From NCBI GenBank assembly GCA_035578175.1, contig JAQMRL010000001.1:373803220-373867219 (forward strand): a DNA stretch of 64,000 nucleotides, written 5' to 3'. Of this stretch, positions 32,194 to 43,063 are shown in pieces; position 1 is the first letter of the stretch, and every line of letters starts with the position of its first letter. Both the position numbers and the translations under genes were made by a program. The notes under the pieces were generated by a model that saw nothing but the letters and a program-made list of their open reading frames with translations, was not told the origin of the DNA and did no database searches. This DNA comes from Catonia carolina. Taxonomy: Eukaryota > Arthropoda > Insecta > Hemiptera > Achilidae.

Positions 32194-33728
32194 GTGTTCA
32201 TGCAATGAACAACTGAACATAGAAAATTAATGGCTAAATATTTTTTATTTTTATTAATCTTTGTTTAGCATGCTAGCAGCCTTTTATAAACATATTTCAT
32301 CATTATAATTCTTAGAATTACCAAAAAAATAAAATAAAAAAATAATTAACCTTTTCAGTAAGGTGTAAAACAGAAGTAATAGTGAAAGATTTAAATAAAA
32401 CTTTAAATTTATCTTGAGAATTTTTTAGTAAAAAATAAGTACACAGATTCAAATTGGATTCTTAAATGAGAGTAAATAAAGAAATTATTATTATCATGTT
32501 GTGCAATTGAAGAATTTAAATTTAATTGTGAAAATGTTCCTGGTTGCTTATTTCAGCAAATGAATTAACATGAAATACTCTTAAAACAGGTTATTTGTAA
32601 ATCATAAATTTTCCTGTACAAAACATGTAGTTACTGAAATGGATCCAAAATCGGATGTGATCTTTTTTTCAAAAAGAAAATGCATCGGTTGCCACAAAAA
32701 CACCTTAGGTAGACGGACGAAATCCTCACATAATAAATAAAATGTTGAAACATACCCTTAGTTGTTAACACATTTTTGCAGTACTACAAACGCATGTACC
32801 GATCTAGGAAGATCATTGATGAAAACCCTCATCCAAATTGGATTTTGAATCACTCCGGGCAACAAATAACCAGGAAACACCGGACATCAAATTACAGGAT
32901 ACTGACGAGGTGAATATTTGGTCAGGAGTCGAACTCCGTGTACTAAGCTGATTATGGGTAGTGATATGATTATCGAACGGATGGTTCCGTTCCCGGACTC
33001 GAACCCTGAAGAAAAAGATCGAGCGAGTGTTAATAATTAGCAAAATAAGCATCGATCTTAAGCAACAGCACAAACGCATAAAAAATACAAAGTAAAAGAA
33101 TGAAATATAACACAGTTATGAATTTAAAGAATAGAGACTTAACACGAGTTGCAATATACAAATATAAAGCTTTAAAAGAACTAGACAATTTAAATAAGCA
33201 ATTACTATTGCAAAAAACAAATTTTCCAATTAGAAAACATTACATCGTTTACAATAAATTAATCATAAATCAAAATTAGTTTTACATAGAACTAAATCGT
33301 AACCAGTAATCAAGAAAAGCAAGCACAAACACAACGTAGCTTTCTTTTACAAAAACTTAATTTTAAGCAACTCGTGATTAATTCCCAGCTCTCGGAATAC
33401 TAAAAATTAAGATAATTAACTTACCATTTTTAAATGGGCAGAAGAAATACTTTTCCAAAAGTATTAAAATAATAAAATACACGTAATAAAAATTACTACA
33501 TATTCACTGTACTGTACTCAGTGAAAATTCGACTAAGAGTGTCTAGTCATGCTTATGGAGGCAGCTCGACGCGAGGGCCGAACGCAGTTCGTAGAAAAAA
33601 AGGAGAGCGCGCCACCGGACGGTGAGTTAATAAACGTCGCCTGTAGATTCGAGTTAACGGATACCAAAACAACAAACTACGCCAACAAAACCATAAAAAA
33701 ACGTAACAATCTGAAAACAGATGTTACA
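31833..33728. mobile_element. Solo LTR, 1.9 kb, Gypsy-like ends
   Basis: The insertion starts TGTAACACCCC and ends ATGTTACA, so it has the short inverted termini TGTAACA/TGTTACA typical of LTRs. It is flanked by the 4-bp duplication agtt (31829-31832 and 33729-33732) inside HINE-like copy F. The start sequence does not recur inside, which indicates a single LTR left by recombination. No gag/pol motif is present. A GC-richer stretch with taataaa near 33630 may be its polyadenylation region. Family is inferred from ends and TSD size. Confidence 0.7.
32152..32188. repeat. (AT)n microsatellite in the solo LTR
   Basis: About 18 AT units. Confidence 0.9.
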
Positions 33729-34095
33729 AGTTGTAAGATTTTAAATTCTCTACAACTTTTACTATATACATTTTTGCGCTAAAATACATATTAAAGCTAC
33801 AATCTGGAAAAAACAATTTTTTTGCAAGAAAACAGCCTCCCCAAGAATTTCAGCCGACATGGCTCCTATCCTATCTTGTAGAGCATAACAAATTTAGTAA
33901 ATGAGGCGATTTTAAAAAAAATCGGGGAATTAGAGAAAATCGCAAAAAATGAAAATGACACGAATAAACTGTCTACTACTTCCGGTTGACCGGTTTTGAT
34001 GAAAATGTTCGTGTCGGATTCGGTAGTAGTATCTAACTTAAGTTTGAAGTTCGTAGTTCGTACGATGTTTTGTCTTGAAATGTTCTATTCCATAC

Positions 34096-34124
34096 ACACA
34101 CACACACGCACACGCGCGCGCGCG

Positions 34125-34158
<34 letters not shown>

Positions 34159-34160
34159 GT
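34096..34160. repeat. (CA)n(CG)n(CA)n microsatellite in HINE-like copy F
   Basis: Alternating purine-pyrimidine tract with a central run of about ten CG units. It lies at the family's standard microsatellite position. Confidence 0.9.
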
Positions 34161-34292
34161 CTAAACGCTAAAAACATGTTTTTTGGGTCCAGAGGGTCTG
34201 AAAACGTGTAGATCGGTGAAAACTCGATTTCGAAAAATTGACATGAAAACTATACTTTCCCTCCCATATATTCATGTAGGCAAAAGAAAGTA

Positions 34293-36999
34293 ACAACTGC
34301 TGAACCATAAAAATTTACTCTTTGTAGTCGGTATCGTTGTATCTGTCAGAACCCGCGTCTGGATTTTTGTCCCAAAGTGTGTCTTTTTCTGAGTCATCGA
34401 GCGCATTAGAAATGGTACATTTCAAAAAGCTTTTTGAAACTAATTCTGTTTAAATCCGTGCTCGTGCAGTTTTAATCCATTCGCAGATTGTTTTATATTT
34501 TAGCCTTTTTATTTTCCCACAATTGTTGTTCGTCTTCTAACAAATAGCGAATTCGATTAAAGCATTATACTAAACACCCCTAACTTGGTTTGAAATTTTT
34601 GACACCAAATTCAGCTGAAATTTCCATAGCTTATGCACCTATTTGGGAAATGTTGAAAAAAAAACATTTAATAAAACAAAATAAACAATAAAACAAACTA
34701 AATGTTCTGACGGTTCTCTTAATAATTGAAAATTTTTCGTTGAAATACTCTCTTCTGAATTAGTTTTTTTGTTGACTCATTTCAGTTAAAACATCGTAGT
34801 CATATTGTTGTTTGTTGTCAATATATTCACAAAGACGTTCTTCTACTTGAGGACACTTTGCATGTTGACCACGAGAAGCCTGGTTTTCGTTTGAAAGCAT
34901 TTTTCTTTGAAAAGATAGCTCGTTATACAATGACAAATAAGTCGTCACACAATCGCAATAGTTTATCTTATCGGAAACATTTAGGCCTACTATCTTTAAT
35001 CATCCGGTACAATACTACTGAAAAGCATTTATTTTTATTTTTTTCAAATATAACACCATTTTATCGGATCGATTTTGTTCAATAAAGGTGCGTGGTATAT
35101 TCGAGTAAATACGATATTTTGAATTTTGTCCTTCTATTGTTTACAAAAATAATATCAAGGAGCTGTTATTTTTGTTATCCAAAGAATAATATTATGTGTT
35201 GTTACTATTACGAAAAAAGGTATGTCGGGAAAAAATACTATCGATTGCGCCAGTGCTGCAGGTGTGCTTATTGTTAGGCTGAGAGGGCCTAGTTAAATCA
35301 ACTGGTTTCTTTACTTTTTCCGATAATTCAGGTTTTGCTTTACACTATATTTTCTATTTAACTCTAGACGAAAATGCATCACAATTTTCAAATTTTCAGT
35401 TTTTTGAAAATGTGCAATAATCATATTAATTGGTTTAGGGTAGTTACCCCAATTTCTACTCCATAGAAGAAAGTCATAAATATTCAACTTCTTTATTTTC
35501 AGTAGAAATCACGTGGTCAATATACTTTCCAATTTTCAAAACTGTAGCTGTTTGAGAAAGTATAGAAAAATAATAATCTCGTTTTTTAGGGTAATAACCT
35601 CCTTTTACCTCTTAGATTCAATTGATCGAATTGTAAATGGTTTAGTTTTTGTATTTTTTTAAATAAAGTCAAAAAATAGATGTTAACTTACCGTTGTTAT
35701 TGAAAAAGGTAAAGTTTAAAATTCGGCGGTTTCTGTTTCCGATTGACATAAGCTGTAAAATTTCTCTTATATGACTTATTATTCGTGTTGTTTCATTTTT
35801 CAATTATCCTGTTTTGAACAAGTAGTCTACCTGTAACACAAAACAATTTTTAAAAGTAATTACAAAAATCCGGTAAGGCAAAATTAAATATCTACGAGTA
35901 CTTTGGGAAATGTTGAGAAAAATATTTTTATAAAACAAACTAACTGTTCTGACGGTTCTCTTAATAATTGAAAAATTTTCGTTGAAATACTCTCTTCTGA
36001 ATTAGTTTTTGTTTTTTGTTGAAATATGAAAAAAAAAATTTGGAATTCAACCTTTGACTATTCCAAATTCTGTTATTGTTTTTATGGAAACGTTTTTTTA
36101 TACTTTTAAGCTTAAACTCAATAACCATCATAAAATGGATATGTCCTTTATTATCGCGAAATTAAATTTAAATTTATGAAAATAAACATTTATAATATGG
36201 TGAAATCTATACGGCTGCATAGACTTCCAACTCTTCGATGGAGCTGCAAAAAGTAGAATTTTTAAAATTCAAACTTTTCAATTAAATTCTTAAAAGAAAA
36301 ATTACAGGTGATTCTTACGTTATTTCAAAATTAATCCTTCACAACGACTTAAACATGTTCTTTTTGATGAAAGTTGCTTAATCGACATGTTCAAAATTTC
36401 ATAAACGATTAGACTTGCAGCATATTTTAAAGTGATGCGTTAATTTTGTCCACGACCGTTTAAATTATCACTAACTGAACTATTACAAGTTCTATGTGTG
36501 AAATAAAAATTGGGGAAAAAATTAAGCTAAAGAAGTATATTTATAAATAGGTAATGTGGTTAATGGTTCTTAAAAATAAGGCTGTGAATCAGTTTCCCGG
36601 AATTACGGAATATGATTCCGGATTGATTTACTGCTTAGAATTTATCAGGTCTCTTGTTTCTAGGATGCCTAATAACTTTATCAGTTAACTCGGTTCATTG
36701 TGATATCCGTACTGTAGACAATGAAATTATCTTCCAGTTTATTTAATTATTTACCAAACCCTGTTTAATCGCAACTGAATAATAATAACAATGCCACTAC
36801 CCAATAATGATAATCGTATAATTCCGTTATTTAATGGAGCCGGAGCCGTTACAATGTTTTAGAAATATTGACAAAGGTTTATTTATATCATTACAATACT
36901 CCATTGTAATATGATGGGGTAGATGAGATACGTTCGATAATTTTGATATTATGAACTGTATTATTAATTGAAGGCTTTGCTAGTCCGTTATATACGCCT
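34293..36999. other. AT-rich region with a 120-bp direct repeat
   Basis: No gene recognised. A block starting tttgggaaatgttga at 34642 recurs at 35902 and shares ctgttctgacggttctctta, aataattgaaaa and ttttcgttgaaatactctctt, ending ctgaattagttttt. The copies are direct, offset by about 1260 bp. Otherwise AT-rich with poly-T runs. Confidence 0.6.
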
Positions 37000-37135
37000 A
37001 TATCCCCCTAATTGTACGCCGACCACAAGTCATACGTCATGTTTTTGGCCAGCAGCTGTGATATGAATGTGGCGGTAAGCCTCGCTCTTGGCTTTCTGCC
37101 CTACAATAACACTAGGATCAATATTGCTGTTCTGC
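37000..37135. other. GC-richer block of unknown nature
   Basis: gccgaccacaagtcatacg, ggccagcagctgtgatatg and cggtaagcctcgctcttggc stand out from the AT-rich flanks. On the minus strand part reads MTYDLWSAY. I could not assign it to a gene or repeat. The flanks 37136-37880 show nothing recognised. Confidence 0.3.
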
Positions 37136-37879
37136 CTATATCACATTTTGTTAGCCTATAAGCACCTAACCGTGTCAATAACTTTTATCACGCTTTTAAT
37201 GATAAAAATTAACTATCTATAAGCTTTAATACACTCCTAACAATAAACTAAAGTATTTTAAACCAATAACTTAAATGAAAAACTGATAAACTTTTAAACA
37301 ATAACTTTGTGCGTCGTTATTAATAACCTCATAAAATGTCGTAAACTCTATTCAGAATGAAAATTGGCACACAAAAGCGGTAAATATTTTTTTTATGCAC
37401 ATATAAACGCTGTATAACATGTACTGACGTTGTAAAGATATCCCTTCATCAAATAACAATTTTTTTTAAAACTCTACCTTCAAAAATATAAAAAAACCTT
37501 GTACAAAAATTAATAAAAATCTTCAAGTCAGTGAACTTTTATTTATTAGTTTATTCACATTAAATACAATTATTTTTGTGAGAAACATCTACTGCAAATC
37601 TTTATATTCACCCTTTATATAGGGCATGTAGTACTTTTACTTTTCTTTAATCAAGGCTAAAATTAGAATTTATGATTTCTGTTACTCAACTAGGTTGTAA
37701 AAGACTTATTAATGTAAAATTCATAGATTTGCTTAAATTTCTGTCAGTGAAACCTTCTGTTCACTGTAAATAATAATCCGATACCTGGCACCGCAGAAGA
37801 AGGATAAGTTTCAAAAAGCTTACAGTTTCACCAAAAGAAATACATAAGAGTCGGCATATCTCAAATTAGTAGATTTAAA

Positions 37880-38653
37880 TTTCGAACTTCTATAATATTT
37901 CTTGATTGTGGGATATTTCATCGTTAGCAAAAATAGGTGTAAAATTAAATTACGTTGCACACGTCAGAGCAATCTCAGACTCACGGTTTCGTATGTTGTT
38001 CGGCGTCTTAGGTTGCAAGTCCTCGCTACCTCTACACTTAAAAGTCATCCTCCATAAATCACTAGTACGGCCAATTTGGCTATATGGTGGACCAATTTTT
38101 GGAGCCTTGTCACAATACAATACTGAATATTCTTCAAAGACACCAGTCAAAAGCACTGAGAGCAATAACAAACGCTCCTTTTTACATAACTAATCATACG
38201 CTTCACAAAGACTTGAAAAGACGGTTCGAGACATTTTCAACGCAACATACAACTTATTACACACAAAGACAATTGATCACATAAATCCAAATGGGCAATC
38301 TCTTTCAACTAACGATTTCCCTGTTAAGAGACGACTGAAACGAAGGTGGAATAGGGATCTTCTCCGACTACCATAAAAAAATCAATTTAACTTGTCATGC
38401 GTGTGTCATTTCATAAAAACAAAACATCATTTCATACAAAAAAAAATCATCCATCGTAGTTTATAAATCATTATCATTGAAAAATATTGGTACCACATTC
38501 CTTGCAAAATTTCGCACTGAAATCGGTTACTGGATCGATTCACATTCACGTCACATTCCCGCCATTCCTCTTTCATTCCATCTCATTTACTAGTTGTGCT
38601 TTAAAAAAAATGTGCAGTTGTAAATAAAAATAAAGTTGAAGCCAAAAAAAAAT
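37880..38653 (+). pseudogene. Jockey-like LINE C-terminal part with poly(A)
   Basis: Frame 1 (37906-38130) gives VLGCKSSLPLHLKVILHKSL, then VRPIWLYGGPIFGALSQYN. After a frameshift, frame 2 (38084-38284) gives ILQRHQSKALRAITNAPFYI and NHTLHKDLKRRF. These are the same C-terminal blocks as at 31267-31614. The 3' UTR ends gttgtaaataaaaataaagttg and an A-run at 38645-38653. Confidence 0.75.
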
Positions 38654-38919
38654 TACGAAACTTCTATGAATTTTCGCGAAGTTAAATTTTTATCTTATTC
38701 ATCATTATATGGCTGTTAGTAGTAAGATAAATAAATGGGTTTTCTTAGATGTTTTTCAACACAACTAGGAAAATAGAAATATTTCATCAAAATCAATACA
38801 CCGTTTGCTGGAAAATGTTAACCTTTTAAACTTTTGATAATAAGGAGCATGTAGGCCCTACTATATTCAGGAGTTCAACGGCTCTTTCCAGAGATTCCTC
38901 CAAAAAAATTATGAAAAAG

Positions 38920-39360
38920 ACAAGATTCAAATAGTAGTGCCGACTTCTTTCACGCAAATCAAAATTACCAACTACATCTAAATTAATCATTTACAAATCC
39001 TACCTTCGACCAATCTGGAGTTGCGCCAGTCAGCTCTGTGGCTTTGCAAAACCATTGATATTAGCAAAACTGTAGCGTTTTTAATCAAAGCATTTACGAA
39101 TAATATATTTAAAGCCCTCTATTATGTAACCAATAAAACTATACACTCAGACCTTAACTTACCCTATATAAATCACGCTTTCTTTAAACTCTATACAAAA
39201 TTTAGGAAGAAACTCACGAACCACCATAACCCATTGATCTCAAATCTGACTACGCAGGTTGTCCCAAAAAATCCAGTATAAGACGATTAAAACTTCGATG
39301 GAACCGAGATTTTATCAACTTCTGTCAATTTAGTCCTGCAATTGACAAAACATTAAAATG
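38920..39360 (+). pseudogene. Second Jockey-like LINE C-terminal remnant
   Basis: The blocks LIIYKSYLRPIW, CASQLCGFAKPL, ALYYVTNKTIHSDLNLPYI, NHHNPLISNLTTQV and RRLKLRWNRDFINF are spread over two frames. They repeat the C-terminal pattern of the adjacent copy, so two related LINE fragments lie in the same orientation less than 300 bp apart. No target duplication was seen. Confidence 0.65.
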
Positions 39361-39734
39361 ATCAAAATTTAGCACTTATCTTATCACGTGATTAGATAAG
39401 TGCTGAACGTTATTAGAGTTCTGTCACTGCACTGTGCCACCACTCACGATTTTTTATCGTGTTAAGTTTTCGTATTTTATGTTATCATAATCATAATAAT
39501 ATTTATATCATAGATACAATCACTGATTGTATCTAACAGATTGTGGATTTCTTGAATAAAAATTTTAAAAAACCTCAATACTGTAGATTTCAATTTAAAC
39601 AACAGATGCCGTTGAAAATAGAATTTTTTATCTATTCAGAAAGTGATTATACACCTCATAGACATCATTTTCCAAGATTATTTACTCTAAACTATTGTGT
39701 TTTAATTCCAGTCTATCAAACCAGTAAATATGTT

Positions 39735-39798
39735 TTAAAATCGACATGAAAACAATACTATCTTTCCTATATATTCATATAGGGCAACAGAAAATAAA
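39735..39798 (-). mobile_element. HINE-like 5'-end fragment (copy G)
   Basis: Only the outer 60 bp of the family are present: aaaatcgacatgaaaacaat, then ctatatattcatatag and caacagaaaat, a mutated 5' subterminal repeat. The remainder is missing. Confidence 0.65.
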
Positions 39799-40499
39799 AA
39801 TCAATTTATTTTAAATTTTTTTTCAAAGTAAAAGTAGATAGATTACTTTTAAGGTAGTTTTAATAAAAAAATTCCTTATTGTTTTTTTGCAATGCTATTC
39901 AATTGAGAAAATTGCAAAAAATTGTTCTACCAAATGAATGATAAAACTTTGTCGTTCAAATCTAATTTATAGTAAATTTATCACATTAATAGAGTTCAGT
40001 TATTCCTATGTTTCCTATGCGCTTCTTCTTAGAATTTGTTGACTACCTAGTGAAAACTAAAATAAAACTTTTTCAACATGAATCCTGTATTTTGTGATAA
40101 TATACGCCACTGAAAAGAAAACCATTAAGAAGTTAAACTTTCTCGTCGGTAAGTTTATAATCGCGAATAAAACTTTTTAATAACGTGTAATTTCTCTAAA
40201 TACAATAAAAAATTTTATCACTTTTATTATGATGATTTAAAAAAAATTCTATGAATAATGTAAAATGGTAATTTCGTTTATACAATTAAAAGTTTTATCG
40301 AAAAAGTTTCTTGATTACTTCTATTTTAATATAATTGTGCGAACGTGTAATCATATTTTAAATTTAGTAACAGAATTTCATATTAAAATTGTTTACAATT
40401 CTGTAGGTTTTTTAATTGGGTTTTGAGTACACTTAGGCTATAATTTATTAATAAAATATTCATGAGTTTATCTAATATTTTAGTGTTATTATAGAAATT
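39799..40499. other. AT-rich spacer
   Basis: No feature recognised. Confidence 0.45.
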
Positions 40500-40630
40500 A
40501 CTTTTCGAATACCTAACGTCTCGAATCCCATGTTCGATTTTCAGTCAGGTCTGGCAATTTTTCATCATTAATTTTCATCTAGCACTCATCGTCTGCATTT
40601 GCCTTAAGGGGAGTACTATAACTCCTATCT
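40500..40630 (+). repeat. Degraded tRNA-derived SINE fragment
   Basis: cgaatcccatgttcgattttcagtc carries a B-box-like GTTCGATTTTC, followed by aggtctggcaatttttcatcat and gcactcatcgtctgc. The order resembles the family-2-like copies at 60160 and 5490. The A box is not visible. Confidence 0.45.
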
Positions 40631-41239
40631 AACCCATGTTAAATTGACTGTTTTCAGGTACACGTTTCTAAGAAACCATTAGAGTTAATGCTTTCATTTT
40701 TTTATGCCTTTTCTATGAAACCTTTTTAAGCTCTGGTACTAGAATTATTATGGTTGAGCTAGCGATACCATTTTGAGAAACGTTTTTTGAAAAATGCAAA
40801 AACAATGTAATTTTTTTGTAAAATTTTTGTTTTTATTTCGAACTTATTAATGGTAGTGCAATGATTCTAGTACCATATGTCACAATTATACGGGCAAACA
40901 TGCTCAAAAAATTTCAACCTTTTAAGTTAAACAGTTTTTGAGAAAATTGTACACTTATGGAAAAAAAAGAAAATTTGCGGGGAATGAGCTGTACAGTTTT
41001 ACTTATCCTAAAATCGGCGTGCACCATAGTATTAGTATTAGATCCTCACCAGACTGTTCCTTCTCTTCAAATAATTTCCTTTTTTCTAGTCTTGCTTCCT
41101 TTGACACATTTTCCATTGCCTTCTCGCCTTTCTGTATTCTTTGAATGTCGCAAATCTTAATTGTTTTCATAGATTAACTCAAAAGAAATTCTGGCCATGA
41201 CATTACTTAACGAAAATCCGCATAACTTCCGTAAATTTT
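40631..41239. other. AT-rich spacer
   Basis: No gene recognised. Two overlapping plus-strand frames at 40938-41160 have no motif. A LINE antisense origin is possible because of the pyrimidine-rich text, but it is not shown. Confidence 0.35.
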
Positions 41240-41375
41240 ATGCTAAGCTGCAAATCATAAGATCCCGGGTCTGATTCACGGATAAATTCTTGAAAATTAT
41301 TACTCATTCAAACCTACCGTTCCTTAACACAAAGTAATGACTTAACTGTTGATGCGACTAAAAAATAGATTATAA
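41240..41375 (+). repeat. tRNA-derived SINE fragment, family 2
   Basis: gatcccgggtctgattcacgg (mutated B box), then ttgaaaattattac, caaacctaccgttcctta and ctgttgatgcgac match the family-2 body at 25190-25290. Confidence 0.6.
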
Positions 41376-42256
41376 CTTTTTATGCATTATTTTTTTAAAC
41401 GTGTCAAAACAAGTGTAATACAAGTATAAGTGTATTATACAAAACAAATTACAAAAGTTACAGGGTGTTACATGTATGTGGACATGAAACGACTTGCACA
41501 AGATAGGACAGCTTGGAGAACTCCCTCAAACCAGTCGAAAAACTGATGACCAAAAAAAATAGAACAAAAATATAAACTCGTATATTATACTGTTAGAAGA
41601 TTAGAAAATTAGTTACCGTTGTTTGCCATAACATCTATTTCAGAAAGAATAAAAGTTAGTTTGGTATTTTGATACAGATTCGGATTACAACAAGAATCAT
41701 TAAACTCGGATTGTATTATAGTCGGATAATAAGATATGTTGTTGATGATTCAAGTGGTAATTATTATCCCTGTAGAACGATAAGTGTGATCATATAGAAC
41801 AATTGAATGGGTCGAACCGTTGGTCTGATAATGTTACTCCGGTCTGAACCACATCACAGGAAAACAATAGATGGCTGTATTAATTGAATACATTCGTGGT
41901 AACGTATATCAGGCATTAAAGGTGTCTATAGGAGCAGATTTGTCAATTTGACAGGTCAACTATTGTAATTCCTCCTTCATTAATCCATTTCATCGTGTAA
42001 CCTACCTTCACACGTTTTGTTTTATTCTTCGTTTTACAAATCCTCTCATGTTTAATCCATTTTGACTTTCATTTTAAAATAAAATATTTTATATTTAAAT
42101 TTATATTAAACAATTTAGAAAATAGTTATTGTCTTTAAAACTATGCTTATGATTTTGTAAAACTGTCCACATTATTTTAACTTATTTTAATCTACTATTC
42201 CTGTCAAATAAGTGATAAATTACAAAAAAAAACCGGTTAAGCTAATACTTTCATAG
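41376..42256. other. AT-rich spacer
   Basis: No feature recognised. Confidence 0.45.
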
Positions 42257-42653
42257 GTTATTGTTTAGGTCATAAGCCGAAAGGCTTGTTTGAACCTCTA
42301 AAGGCTTTACTAAGTAAAATGAGGAGCGAGGTGGTTTGCCTTGCCTTCCTCATTGAGTGGAAAAGTATGCTTATCAGCTCGCCAGGCCCTCTGAAAAGCA
42401 TCTACTTTCCACTCTATAAATGACACCTTCACTTCATTTACCACAAAATCTGTCTGTATAATGAAATTCATTACTCTCAGAGAAGATAACTCTGACTAGT
42501 GTCATTTACACCTCTGCCTCTTCTGTTCTTAAATACTTCAGTTATATAATTGGCTGATCATGTGGTAAGAAATAGAACTATTTTTTGTAGCCCTGGAACT
42601 AGCAAATCGAGCGTAAGTAATTTAACACTCCACCTGCCTTTTATAGACAGATT
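42257..42653 (+). repeat. 390-bp dispersed repeat (family D), copy 3
   Basis: Full-length relative of 11561-11911, starting attgtttaggtcataagccg and ending cactccacctgccttttatagacag. A short open frame (42550-42855) spans its end and the next copy and is not coding. Confidence 0.8.
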
Positions 42654-42707
42654 TTTAATAGGAATTATGACTTTAAGGCAGGAAAGAATAAAAAGGTTAT
42701 GTAATTA

Positions 42708-43063
42708 TCGTTGTTTAGGTCAACAGCCGAAAGGCTCGTTTGAACCTCCAGAGGTTTCACTAAGTAAAGCGAGGAGTGAGGTGTTTTACCATGCCTTCCT
42801 CACTGAATATACCCTGCAAATGACACCTTCACTTCATTCACCACAGGGTGAATAATGAAACACAGGGCTTTATAATGAAATTCATTACTTTCAAAGAAGA
42901 TAACTCTGACTAGTGTCTTTTACACCTCTACCTCTTCTGTTCTTTAATAGTTCAGTCATATAATTGACTCACCATGTGATAAGAAACCAAACTATTTTTG
43001 TAGTCCTAGATCTAGCAGATCGAGTTAAAATAATTGAACACTCCACCTGCCTGTTATGGGCTT
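42708..43063 (+). repeat. 390-bp dispersed repeat (family D), copy 4
   Basis: It starts cgttgtttaggtcaacagcc only 55 bp after copy 3, in the same orientation, and ends cactccacctgcctgttatggg. It has an internal deletion near 42805 (aaaagca block lost) and a short local duplication of cacaggg around 42842-42866. Confidence 0.8.

Larger units (their letters stand above)
30406..34292 (-). mobile_element. HINE-like copy F, split by a LINE and a solo LTR
   Basis: Three pieces, 30406-30745, 31746-31832 and 33729-34292, make one nearly complete minus-strand copy when the insertions are removed. The 3' hairpin (gtgtgaaacactcacac) and CTTTCTCTTGCC lie at 30411-30441. The 5' end at 34292 reads aggcaaaagaaagt. 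A CA/CG microsatellite occupies 34096-34160. Both junctions fall within continuous family sequence (gattttca(t)gaaa and aaaagttgtaagatttt). Confidence 0.8.

Noticed and set aside
33549..33782. Possible first exon with a gtgagt donor (gacggtgagttaat)
   Set aside because: It lies inside the 1.9-kb solo LTR, whose ends and duplication are clear, and no downstream exon is visible.
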